Source: Nitrososphaerales archaeon TH5896 (GTDB lineage Archaea > Thermoproteota > Nitrososphaeria > Nitrososphaerales > Nitrososphaeraceae). Taken from it: 10,802 nt of DNA. This document shows positions 1 through 6,273 of this stretch, in pieces. The position numbers were made by a program, and so were the translations under genes. The stretch lies in NCBI GenBank assembly GCA_014523625.1, contig JAATVP010000026.1, positions 1 through 10,802 on the forward strand, written 5' to 3'. The stretch's first letter is position 1, and each line of letters starts with the position of its first letter. The notes below the pieces were generated by a model. The model searched no databases. It was not told the DNA's origin and worked only from the letters and a program-made list of their open reading frames with translations.

Positions 1-37
1 ATAGCCAGCCTTATACCCCCCCATTCCTCCTACCTAA

Positions 38-48
38 CTTAATATACC
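38..48 (+). promoter_or_regulatory. possible upstream TATA-like box
   Basis: An AT-rich stretch reading cttaatatacc lies about 50 bases before the first in-frame ATG (99) of the stress-protein ORF. It could be a second promoter for that gene. The box at 113-120 fits the preferred start better, so this one is only weakly supported. Confidence 0.15.
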
Positions 49-112
49 AATAATTGAGAACCCAGGTATCCAGGGGCCAGAATTGCTTTAAGGATTGAAT
101 GACCGATATTAA

Positions 113-120
113 CTTATATT
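113..120 (+). promoter_or_regulatory. TATA-like box for the UspA gene
   Basis: The sequence cttatatt is centred about 30 bases before the ATG at 147. That is the archaeal spacing expected if transcription begins at or just before the start codon. No Shine-Dalgarno sequence precedes 147, which agrees with a leaderless or nearly leaderless message. Confidence 0.35.
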
Positions 121-146
121 CACTTGATTTCAAAGTAGATGGGAAC

Positions 147-590
147 ATGAAAAAGCCTATTTCCAGTATTCTCGTCGCAGTAGATGGTTCATCCCCTTCC
201 TTCAGAGCAGCTGATTATGCATTGGGGCTGGCAAGTAGATACAGAGCAAAGCTATTCTTAATTACTGTGACCTCTATACCGGCTAAATATCATGTTACAC
301 AACCTGATGTAATACAATCGAAAGAAGGACAGAGGGAGATGGACGATGCCAGGAATTGGTTTGAGACATACACTCAAAAAGCGAAGCAGAAGGGGATTAT
401 AATATGGACAGAGCTTGTGAACAGTCACAGACCAGTAGACTATGTATTACTGGAATATGCTGAGGAAAAGAATATTGATCTTATCGTTACAGGAACCAGG
501 GGAAGAAACACCCTTGGCAGATTACTATTGGGGAGCGTTGCATCTCGTATTGTCACGTACTCTCACTGTTCAGTACTGTTGGCAAAGTAG
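147..590 (+). CDS. universal stress protein (UspA family)
   Basis: The product is 147 residues, the usual length of a single-domain cytoplasmic UspA protein. It opens with the family's first beta strand, ISSILVAVDGSxPS, where the Asp contacts nucleotide. Near the C-terminus it has the ATP-binding signature G-x2-G-x9-G-S (GTRGRNTLGRLLLGS), followed by the typical S-R-I-V and C-S-V-L-L ending. The intact signature suggests the ATP-binding subgroup, usually a dimer. An in-frame ATG at 99 would add 16 residues that do not look like UspA, and a TATA-like box sits about 30 bases before 147, so I prefer 147. The gene stands alone, with no partner close downstream. The family assignment is firm; the specific stress or target cannot be read from the sequence. 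Confidence 0.93.
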   Translation: MKKPISSILVAVDGSSPSFRAADYALGLASRYRAKLFLITVTSIPAKYHVTQPDVIQSKEGQREMDDARNWFETYTQKAKQKGIIIWTELVNSHRPVDYVLLEYAEEKNIDLIVTGTRGRNTLGRLLLGSVASRIVTYSHCSVLLAK

Positions 591-718
591 ATTCTTCGCG
601 TGCTCCAGTCAGCCGCTCCTTCATACATCTCGTAGTAGTCAAAATGAATAATTTGATCAAGTTAATTCCTATCCTTTGATTAGACGCGATGAACAACCGT
701 CAGACCGTGGATTGAAGG

Positions 719-735
719 AATGAAACCCTTTCATT
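719..735 (+). terminator. small AT-rich hairpin downstream of UspA
   Basis: Seven-base perfect arms aatgaaa/tttcatt flank a ccc loop and are followed by a pyrimidine-rich stretch (attcattttctc). It could help end the UspA transcript, but it lies about 130 bases after the stop codon and the arms are AT-rich, so the assignment is weak. Confidence 0.2.
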
Positions 736-817
736 ATTCATTTTCTCAGCCGATACCAAACTAAACAATGGCTTACATTTGATTAGTATTATTAGTTAAA
801 GATGCGAGATATGGATC

Positions 818-904
818 ATGTTTGGATTTACAATATACCTTATGCGCTTGGCTGATTACTTCAAGCAGAGGAAATCGAAAAAACAGAAAGACATGCGTGC
901 TTAA
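818..904 (+). CDS. possible small basic protein (28 residues)
   Basis: An ATG opens a 28-codon frame with a hydrophobic start (MFGFTIYLMRLADYF) and a strongly basic tail (KQRKSKKQKDMR). An AT-rich tattatta lies about 26 bases upstream, at a spacing that would make a leaderless message. The amphipathic start and lysine/arginine tail would suit a membrane-associated or nucleic-acid-binding peptide. I know no family for it, and a frame this short can easily occur by chance in a gene-free stretch. Confidence 0.15.
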   Translation: MFGFTIYLMRLADYFKQRKSKKQKDMRA

Positions 905-1110
905 CGAAGGCATAAAGAAAGTCATTGTCTCTAACTATAGCCGTTGTAGCTCTGAACAAAAGCTGGGATTCTTGTTGCAACGTCAGCTTTGATAGCAGTA
1001 AAGGCATTTGCTACTTAGATACATTGCGTCGATATCTCGCACAAGTTCGGGATGTCTGGTTTAGCTCTTAGTAGGCAGCTGCATCCATAGAGACAGATAG
1101 TATCTATAAC

Positions 1111-1123
1111 CGATAAATAATAA
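1111..1123 (+). promoter_or_regulatory. TATA box of the 1144 gene
   Basis: The sequence cgataaataataa is centred about 27 bases before the ATG at 1144, the spacing between an archaeal TATA box and the transcription start. No ribosome-binding site lies between them, so the message is probably leaderless. Confidence 0.5.
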
Positions 1124-1143
1124 GCAGATATACTCTTTCTTGT

Positions 1144-1530
1144 ATGGTCTTTAGTTTCAAATATACTGAATCAGGGGGTTTGAGCAACAAATATCTTCTA
1201 GTCTCGTATGATTCAGCAACGAAGGAAATTATAGCTTCTACTGATATGACAGGCTCAAACCTGGTACAGAAGACGTTGGCTGATTCAGATGAGGAAACTT
1301 TGAGAGAATATTTTAAAGGTAATAGATTCTTCGAATTTAATGCCGACTATCCAGCTGGAAAAGACACAGAAAAGGATGATAGTAGTGTATTGTCATTCAC
1401 GCTTATCGTAACTAAAGGGAGCAAAGTCCATACAGTGATATGGACTAATAAATCAACAGAGATTCCTGATGAATTGACGCAGATCAAAGCCAAAATTAAA
1501 GAAATAGTTTCAAGTAAGAAAATGATTTGA
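1144..1530 (+). CDS. uncharacterised 128-residue protein
   Basis: I do not recognise this protein with confidence. It has no signal peptide or membrane segment, so it should be cytoplasmic. Its outline is a first strand ending in SGG, a second strand (KYLLVSYDS), a helix that starts after a Leu-Ala-Asp-Ser-Asp-Glu-Glu stretch, an aspartate-rich turn (about 75-83), two more strands (LSFTLIVTKG, HTVIWTN) and a closing helix introduced by IPDELTQIKAKIKEIV. That order resembles small domains of the DUF6438/emfourin type, which also start with a beta strand plus GG and finish with a helix of the form P-x-x-L. This is a structural impression only. The ATG at 1144 is supported by the correctly spaced TATA box. 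It is monocistronic; the next gene is on the other strand. Confidence 0.75.
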   Translation: MVFSFKYTESGGLSNKYLLVSYDSATKEIIASTDMTGSNLVQKTLADSDEETLREYFKGNRFFEFNADYPAGKDTEKDDSSVLSFTLIVTKGSKVHTVIWTNKSTEIPDELTQIKAKIKEIVSSKKMI

Positions 1531-1677
1531 TGTTATTCACCTGCATCCTTACATAGAATCATTGCCTTTCCAGAAGTGTTATTGTTATATGTAGATCAAT
1601 TAACTTCGATTCAGTGAGCAGTTATATTGATACCTCCATTGAGAACATGTCTGAGAATGCAATCGGTTAGTTAGAAG

Positions 1678-1685
1678 AGAAAAAA
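1678..1685 (-). terminator. T-tract terminator of the ABC operon
   Basis: On the minus strand a run of six T lies about 30 bases after the permease stop codon. Oligo-T tracts are the usual archaeal intrinsic termination signal. The palindrome covering the stop codon lies just upstream. Confidence 0.35.
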
Positions 1686-1703
1686 TCCGTACGCACACAC
1701 AAT

Positions 1704-1717
1704 TCTAGTTAACTAGA
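1704..1717. repeat. perfect 14-base palindrome over the permease stop codon
   Basis: TCTAGTTAACTAGA is a perfect palindrome, and it includes the TAG stop of the minus-strand permease gene (1713-1715). It could be a protein-binding dyad, or part of the 3' end structure before the T-tract at 1678-1685. It may also be chance in AT-rich DNA. Confidence 0.4.
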
Positions 1718-2519
1718 CAGCTCTCATTCGTCTAAACGATAGCGCTCCAACAGTTCCTAAAGATATTGCGGAGAGCAGCAAGACACCGATGTTCATAGCG
1801 AATGAGTTCATTCCTGTTATTCCCAGCATTACTTCTCTCAATGCGCCTACTCCATAAGTGACTGGATCTAGGGTAGTTAAAATAGAAAGCCAAGTTGGAA
1901 GATTATCTAGTGGAAAAAGAGCCCCACTTAGAAAAAAGAGGGGAAATACAACAAAGCTTACGATTAGCTGAAAGCCCTCTAAACTTTCCATATGACTCCC
2001 AAGAGTAAGACCAAGCGATGTGAGGGTGAATGAAAGTAGAAGGATTATGATAATAATAAAAACCATGGATAATGGAGTATAGTGAATTCCGATCACAAAT
2101 CCAACTATTAGCAATATGGCCGCTTGTATCAATGAAGTAGTCATGCCTCCAAAAGCCTTTCCCAGGAAAATCGTAGTTCTACTAACTGGAGCTACCATCA
2201 CACTTTTGAGGAAATCAAACTTTCTATCCCAGATTATGTAGGAACCAAAGAATACTGAAGTAAATATAACTGACATACATATAATGCCAGGAAAAATGAA
2301 CTGTTGATATCCTATATTAGTATCGGCTGCAAAACGTGCTGTCCCAAAAAGGTCAGTTGTAGCTCCGAACCCTTCTCCAATAACAAATAACCATAATAAA
2401 GGGGTAAATGTAGATGCAATGAGTCTACTTTTTTCTCTTAAAAAGACTTTGAATTCTCTAAGCCAAATAGCGTATAGCTTAACTAACTCTAATTCTATCC
2501 ATCTGTTATTTGTTTCCAT
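1713..2519 (-). CDS. ABC-2 type transporter permease (DrrB-like)
   Basis: This is the membrane half of a two-gene ABC exporter, 268 residues from the ATG at 2519, typical for the ABC2_membrane family. It begins with an amphipathic stretch (ELELVKLYAIWLREFKVFLREKSR) and has about six membrane segments. The third to fifth include the very hydrophobic run SMVFIIIIILLLSFTLTS. The C-terminal third carries the family signature SGALFPLDNLPTWL followed by LDPVTYGVGALR. The frame continues upstream to 2624, but that part lies inside the ATPase gene in another frame, so I chose 2519. The start overlaps the last 14 bases of the ATPase gene, which suggests translational coupling. By family it would move a hydrophobic compound, lipid-linked product or drug across the membrane; the substrate is unknown. 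Confidence 0.92.
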   Translation of the reverse strand: METNNRWIELELVKLYAIWLREFKVFLREKSRLIASTFTPLLWLFVIGEGFGATTDLFGTARFAADTNIGYQQFIFPGIICMSVIFTSVFFGSYIIWDRKFDFLKSVMVAPVSRTTIFLGKAFGGMTTSLIQAAILLIVGFVIGIHYTPLSMVFIIIIILLLSFTLTSLGLTLGSHMESLEGFQLIVSFVVFPLFFLSGALFPLDNLPTWLSILTTLDPVTYGVGALREVMLGITGMNSFAMNIGVLLLSAISLGTVGALSFRRMRAV

Positions 2520-3531
2520 ATTGAGCATATCTTTCCATAAACCCTCCTTCAGAATCATCATCCTCATCCTCATCATGTCCCTGTTTCCTAGTAACGTGTC
2601 TCTGCGCAAATTTAAGAAAAACATCGTTAAGAGTAGGGCTTCTAAGTTCTACCGATTCCACCTCAGTATTATTGGTATTATTTAATATTTTAAGAATAGC
2701 AGGTAGATTGTGGCTTGCGTCGTCTACATAAATGAGAAGCCTTCCTTTTTTTGCATCTAGCTCGATTTTACGCACAAAGTTGCACTGCTTTAAAAGATGG
2801 TCGATATTTACTTTGTCGACGTATTTATTTGCTAACTCCATTTCTATTACCTCTCCTCCGAGTCGTTCTTTCAATTGAGTCGGTGAATCAAGAGCAATTA
2901 TCATGCCTTTGTCTATGATACCAATTCTATCACAAAGAAAATCTGCTTCTTCCATGTAATGCGTCGTAAGTATAAGTGTAATTTTTTCATCTTTTACTAG
3001 TCTATTAATATATTTCCACATCACTTCCCTGCTACTGGGATCAAGCCCAAGCGTTGGTTCATCCAAAAAGATTACAGTTGGTTTGTGGAGTAAACCTCTG
3101 GCTATTTCCAAGCGTCTACGCATGCCTCCAGAATATTTTTTGACTTGGTCGTCCTTTCTGTTGGTAAGACCTACCAGCTCTAATACTTCAGATATCCTTT
3201 TTTCCCGAAGTTCTTTTGGGACTGCGTATAAAAGTGAATGTAACTTCAAGTTTTCGTAGCCAGAAAGCATATCGTCGCTACTGGGAGCTTGGAATACAAT
3301 GCCAATACTCGATCTGACCTCGGAGGGATTCTTGATGATGTCGTATCCATTCACTGTTGCTGTACCAGCGGTTGGTTTGATCAAAGTAGCAAGAATATGT
3401 ATTAGCGTGGTCTTGCCAGCCCCATTTGGTCCTAGGAGCCCAAATACTTCATTATCAAATACTTCGATATTAATATCATTAAGAACAGTTACGTTATCAT
3501 ACTGTTTGAAGAGGTTCTTAATGGTTATCAA
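2506..3531 (-). CDS. ABC transporter ATP-binding protein (DrrA-like)
   Basis: This is the 341-residue motor of the exporter. All nucleotide-binding motifs are intact: Walker A GPNGAGKTT (34-42), Q-loop Gln81, signature YSGGMRRRLEIARGL (133-147), Walker B VIFLDEP (153-159), D-loop GLDP (162-165) and switch His191 in TTHYMEEA. Residues after about 215 form the DUF4162-type C-terminal domain of daunorubicin-resistance ATPases, ending in SPTLNDVFLKF. A lysine/arginine patch is then followed by an acidic run, HDEDEDDDSE, not usual in the family, which lies next to the permease start. The start codon is TTG at 3531; there is no in-frame ATG before residue 88, and the frame is open upstream to a TAG at 3637-3639 without ATG. 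It is transcribed with the permease downstream. Confidence 0.95.
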   Translation of the reverse strand: MITIKNLFKQYDNVTVLNDINIEVFDNEVFGLLGPNGAGKTTLIHILATLIKPTAGTATVNGYDIIKNPSEVRSSIGIVFQAPSSDDMLSGYENLKLHSLLYAVPKELREKRISEVLELVGLTNRKDDQVKKYSGGMRRRLEIARGLLHKPTVIFLDEPTLGLDPSSREVMWKYINRLVKDEKITLILTTHYMEEADFLCDRIGIIDKGMIIALDSPTQLKERLGGEVIEMELANKYVDKVNIDHLLKQCNFVRKIELDAKKGRLLIYVDDASHNLPAILKILNNTNNTEVESVELRSPTLNDVFLKFAQRHVTRKQGHDEDEDDDSEGGFMERYAQYGNK

Positions 3532-3670
3532 TATCTGATCTAAACCGAATGAAACTTCGTACTCTCGACATATATCTCTTGTATTTCCTACTCTGTTATT
3601 AGTATATCCTAGGCCTATAATCTCTGCCTCTGGTATCTAAGAATGATTCTTACTTGAGGGTCCATGTCGT

Positions 3671-3724
3671 ATTGTATATACGATATATATAAATAGGCAA
3701 GCCGCTATATATCGTATAACCAAT
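3671..3724. promoter_or_regulatory. long inverted repeat with TATA box between divergent genes
   Basis: The arms at 3671-3689 (attgtatatacgatatata) and 3706-3724 (tatatatcgtataaccaat) match as an inverted repeat at 17 of 19 positions, with a 16-base centre. Both arms contain the 13-mer tatacgatatata in opposite orientation. The left arm runs into a strong TATA box (tatataaata, 3686-3695) facing the protease; read on the minus strand it could equally serve the ABC operon. The right arm ends at the base before a mini-ORF ATG (3725). The position suggests an operator for a dimeric regulator that would control one or both divergent units. The regulator is not in the window. Confidence 0.6.
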
Positions 3725-3760
3725 ATGGAGAATAAGGAAGTGATCTTCACAACACAATGA
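3725..3760 (+). CDS. 11-codon upstream ORF overlapping the protease start
   Basis: The frame reads MENKEVIFTTQ and stops with TGA at 3758-3760. Its stop shares the sequence ATGA with the protease start codon (ATG at 3757). No Shine-Dalgarno site precedes the protease ATG. A leaderless or nearly leaderless message starting near 3716-3725 would therefore be read first at this mini-ORF, and the protease by reinitiation. This is an inference from layout; the peptide has no known relatives that I can name. Confidence 0.35.
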   Translation: MENKEVIFTTQ

Positions 3761-4716
3761 TACCAGTTTCAGAGGAGGCTATCATTAATGCGGTTGGAAA
3801 AGTAAACAAAAGTGTAGTCAACATAGCAAGTGTTCGATTGATGCAAGATCAGCTTTTTAGAGTATTTCCGGTACAAGGCGTAGGATCCGGAATCATACTT
3901 GACAATAAGGGACATATACTAACCAATAATCATGTAATAGATGATACAGAAAGGTTAAGAGTAACTTTTGGTGATTCCAAACAGGCCAACGCCAAGACGG
4001 TAGGTAAGGATGAAGTAACTGATTTGGCTGTTGTTAAGGCGGAGCCTATTGAACTCTACAGCAACAATGAAATGAGTTTTCAACCTGCAGTTCTTGGCGA
4101 CTCCGATGAGCTCAGGGTTGGACAGATAGTTATGGCAGTTGGCAACCCTTTTGGGCTTACTGGAGGGCCTACTGTGACTGCTGGAATTATTAGTTCACTA
4201 AATAGAAATGTGCAATTTGAAAATGGGATCCTGGAGTTGGTCCAAACTGACGCTGCGATAAATCCAGGTAATTCAGGTGGACCCCTAATTAACACAAAGG
4301 GGGAAGTAGTTGCAATTAATACGGCAAAAATACCATATGGACAAGGAATTGGGTTTGCCGTACCTATCAATACGGTAAAATCGATATTAGCCGAATTGAT
4401 AGAGGATGGGCATGTATCAAGACCATGGCTAGGCATAAGTACAATAAGGATAGATCCTAAGATAGCCAGATACTACAGACTACCTATTGTAGAAGGTGCT
4501 TTAATCGTTAACGTCGAGCCATATAGCCCTGCAGAAAATGCAGGGCTTAGACGAGGAGACATTATTGAAGAAGTTGATGGAAATAGAATACAGAGTCCTT
4601 CTCAAATATCATCGTATATAAGGCAGAAAAAGAAAGCTAGCGACCGGGTAACAGTTATGGTTAATCGATATGGTAGAATTTATGATGTTCCTTTCCAGCT
4701 AGAAGCTCATCCTTAG
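3757..4716 (+). CDS. HtrA/DegP-type serine protease with PDZ domain
   Basis: This is a 319-residue trypsin-fold protease with the triad His59 (in ILTNNHVIDD), Asp89 (in TDLAVVK) and Ser173 (in NPGNSGGP). It is followed by a single PDZ domain from about residue 227 (WLGIS) through NAGLRRGDIIEEVDGNRI. All three catalytic residues are present, so it should be an active quality-control protease. Family members are mostly exported or membrane-anchored. This one starts directly at the protease domain with no signal peptide or transmembrane segment, and an in-frame stop at 3733-3735 rules out a longer N-terminus, so it probably acts in the cytoplasm. It is transcribed divergently from the ABC exporter across a shared inverted repeat, and its start overlaps the stop of an 11-codon ORF. 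Confidence 0.95.
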   Translation: MIPVSEEAIINAVGKVNKSVVNIASVRLMQDQLFRVFPVQGVGSGIILDNKGHILTNNHVIDDTERLRVTFGDSKQANAKTVGKDEVTDLAVVKAEPIELYSNNEMSFQPAVLGDSDELRVGQIVMAVGNPFGLTGGPTVTAGIISSLNRNVQFENGILELVQTDAAINPGNSGGPLINTKGEVVAINTAKIPYGQGIGFAVPINTVKSILAELIEDGHVSRPWLGISTIRIDPKIARYYRLPIVEGALIVNVEPYSPAENAGLRRGDIIEEVDGNRIQSPSQISSYIRQKKKASDRVTVMVNRYGRIYDVPFQLEAHP

Positions 4717-4748
4717 CCTTACCATATTTAAGATCATCAATATGTCCC

Positions 4749-4768
4749 ATTCTTTTTCCTTCAAGAAT
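4749..4768 (+). terminator. possible terminator of the protease gene
   Basis: Six-base arms attctt/aagaat enclose a pyrimidine-rich stretch (ctttttcctt), 33 bases after the protease stop. The T-rich tract alone would be enough as an archaeal termination signal; the hairpin is weak. Confidence 0.3.
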
Positions 4769-4983
4769 TAAATCCAACAAAAATAAAATAGGAACAACAA
4801 GAAAAATATTAGAACAACAGCAAAGCCCTCTTCGTATATTTTTTTGGTATTGAAATTGTCCTTTTCAGACCAATCGGTAATTGGCGTTTGCTGTCCGAAG
4901 TACTGCTAAATAGCCAGAAGGAGAAGGGTTTACCAGAATATTTGGAATAGACCAAAAAATGTTGTCTCACATTCCCCATTAAT

Positions 4984-5057
4984 AAAAAAATGTCTATGAG
5001 AAGTTCTTTATCAAGGAACATACATACAGACAGACAGACAGCAAGATAGATAGACAT
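4984..5057 (-). terminator. hairpin plus T-tract terminator of the SDR gene
   Basis: On the minus strand, 12 bases after the dehydrogenase stop codon, ATGTCTAT (5057-5050) pairs perfectly with ATAGACAT (4997-4990), followed at once by seven T. Inside the loop GTTC and GAAC can form a second small stem. The remainder of the loop is the tetranucleotide repeat at 5017-5058. Stem and T-tract together look like an intrinsic terminator. Confidence 0.5.
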
Positions 5058-5058
5058 T
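5017..5058. repeat. tetranucleotide microsatellite tract
   Basis: Consecutive short runs of the related units acat, acag and agat (acatacatacagacagacagacag, then agatagatagacat) occupy about 40 bases just after the dehydrogenase gene. Such tracts change length by slippage. It lies in the loop of the probable terminator, outside any credible gene. Confidence 0.7.
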
Positions 5059-5068
5059 ATAACCACCT

Positions 5069-5776
5069 TTACCAAGGCACAGGCCTACCATCGGCGTTGA
5101 AGAAACCACCACTTGGCCCATCTTCGGGCAATGTTGCAGCCCATATGATACCACGCACTCCTTCCTCTACGGGTCCTCCGCCTGGTCCGCCCATATCTGT
5201 GGCAAGCCAACCAGGATCAATAGAGTTAACAAGGATACCTGTTCCTTGTAGCTCTGCTGCAAGTCTTCGGGTAAGAACATTTAACGCTGCTTTTGAGATA
5301 CTATAAGCAGGCGTACCACCTTCCTGCATATAATGTAACGAACCTCCAAGACTGGAAATATTTACAATGCGACCATGTCCATTTCTCTTCATGATAGGTA
5401 TAAAAGCTTGACATAATCTCCATGGTCCATAAACATTGGTATCTATAGCTTGATTCACGACTTCTAGGTCGACATCTATTGCATGCTGCCATGTATCATA
5501 GAGAATGGCAGCATTATTGACTAGCACATTTAGACTACCGTACTGTTGTTCCACTTGTCTTGATATGTTCTTAATGTGATCTTTATTTGTTACATCAAGT
5601 AAGTAAAAAATAACATCCAATCCTTCGTCATTAACTAGCTTATTAACAGCAGTGTTACCATTGATAGGACCTCTGGCTGTTAGTAGAACGGTAAATCCTG
5701 ATCTTGCAAGCTGACGACAAGATTCAAATCCAATACCACGATTACCGCCAGTAACCAAAGCGATTTTTTTCCGCAT
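5069..5776 (-). CDS. short-chain dehydrogenase/reductase
   Basis: This is a 235-residue classical SDR enzyme, a cytoplasmic NAD(P)(H)-dependent oxidoreductase of carbonyl or alcohol substrates. The dinucleotide-binding motif TGGNRGIG is at 9-16. Arg35 follows the second strand (LLTAR), which in this family favours NADPH. NNAA is at 87-90 and the active-site Asn at 114. The catalytic Ser142 (in VNISS), Tyr158 and Lys162 (YSISK) are all present. Ser and Tyr are 16 apart, a few residues more than in the core family, as in carbonyl-reductase-like members that have an insertion here (LHYMQEGG). It is slightly shorter than the usual 250. The ATG at 5776 sits 27 bases from a TATA-like box, so the message is probably leaderless. 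The substrate cannot be told. Confidence 0.93.
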   Translation of the reverse strand: MRKKIALVTGGNRGIGFESCRQLARSGFTVLLTARGPINGNTAVNKLVNDEGLDVIFYLLDVTNKDHIKNISRQVEQQYGSLNVLVNNAAILYDTWQHAIDVDLEVVNQAIDTNVYGPWRLCQAFIPIMKRNGHGRIVNISSLGGSLHYMQEGGTPAYSISKAALNVLTRRLAAELQGTGILVNSIDPGWLATDMGGPGGGPVEEGVRGIIWAATLPEDGPSGGFFNADGRPVPW

Positions 5777-5800
5777 CTAACTTCTTTTTATCTTTAAGGA

Positions 5801-5810
5801 TAAAAATGTT
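5801..5810 (-). promoter_or_regulatory. TATA box of the SDR gene
   Basis: On the minus strand the stretch atttttatcc is centred about 27-30 bases before the ATG at 5776, the archaeal TATA-to-start distance. No Shine-Dalgarno site lies between, so the message is probably leaderless. Confidence 0.4.
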
Positions 5811-6020
5811 ATAGGTTGTAAGCCATGAAAACTGTAATACTTAAAGACCTCCTGTCATACTATAGGATAATATAACAGTAGGCAAGATTGCATTGTGATA
5901 TTGATCTCCGCGGTCTATTTCTCCTTTAGTTCTTTTCTGCCTAGAATTCATTGCCAGCATTGATTCGTTCAAATTACATACCCAAGAATTTAGACGGAGC
6001 AATGTTAGTTGCTGTTGAAA
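5811..6020. other. non-coding stretch upstream of the SDR promoter
   Basis: I see no reading frame of useful length and no RNA-like structure here. It separates the dehydrogenase promoter from the region of gene fragments that begins at 6021. Confidence 0.4.
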
Positions 6021-6227
6021 CTATTTCATTGACGGAATCTTGAGCATTTGACCTCTCTTCAGTAATCGTAATCCTTGACCTGCAAGAAGAGGATAGTAAT
6101 CAGCTAGATTTCGCCTTCTTGGCTTAGCATAAATATCATCTGCAGCCAGACTTTGGAGAATCCATGCAAGAGGTTTAGCACCTAACTCTAGATATTTCTC
6201 AATAAAGCGATTACGCGAATTTAACAA
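6021..6227 (-). pseudogene. unexplained 68-codon fragment, probably a gene remnant
   Basis: The frame translates to a protein-like sequence (EKYLELGAKPLAWILQSLA, then LADYYPLLAGQGLRLLKRGQ) with helical, leucine-rich composition and normal amino-acid balance. Its only possible start is a TTG eight bases after an in-frame TGA, and there is no promoter or ribosome-binding site that I can see. I do not recognise a family. It lies just past another broken gene on the same strand. I read it as the surviving end of a larger gene, but a short intact protein is possible. Confidence 0.35.
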
Positions 6228-6243
6228 CGTAAATCAAGAGGAG

Positions 6244-6250
6244 GAAAAAA
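6244..6250 (-). terminator. T-tract downstream of the 6274 relic
   Basis: Seven T on the minus strand lie 23 bases past the stop codon of the relic at 6274-6465. This fits an archaeal terminator left behind with the gene. Confidence 0.25.
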
Positions 6251-6273
6251 AGTAAAGATTTTTTGTTTTATTC

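Larger units (their letters stand above)
591..1143. other. 553-base gap without a convincing gene
   Basis: Reading frames here are short and interrupted. The only structures I can point to are a small perfect hairpin (arms aatgaaa and tttcatt, 719-735, 3-base loop) and a 28-codon basic ORF at 818-904. I see no tRNA, no repeat array and no recognisable protein remnant. Confidence 0.5.

Noticed and set aside
705..726. A CRISPR-like phrase, attgaaggaatgaaac, at 711-726
   Set aside because: It occurs once, with no second copy at spacer distance, so there is no array.
2520..2624. A longer N-terminus for the permease, from 2624
   Set aside because: The added 35 residues are read from the ATPase gene in another frame (its repeated GAT/GAG codons give Met/Arg runs) and do not resemble permease N-termini.
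4080..4436. A 118-codon minus-strand frame opposite the protease gene
   Set aside because: It is the reverse-strand shadow of a firmly identified protease; its proline-rich translation has no protein-like pattern.
4809..5075. An 88-codon minus-strand frame after the dehydrogenase, with a hydrophobic start
   Set aside because: It starts with TTG inside the end of the dehydrogenase gene, its hydrophobic part is just the translated microsatellite, and it runs through the terminator hairpin and T-tract.
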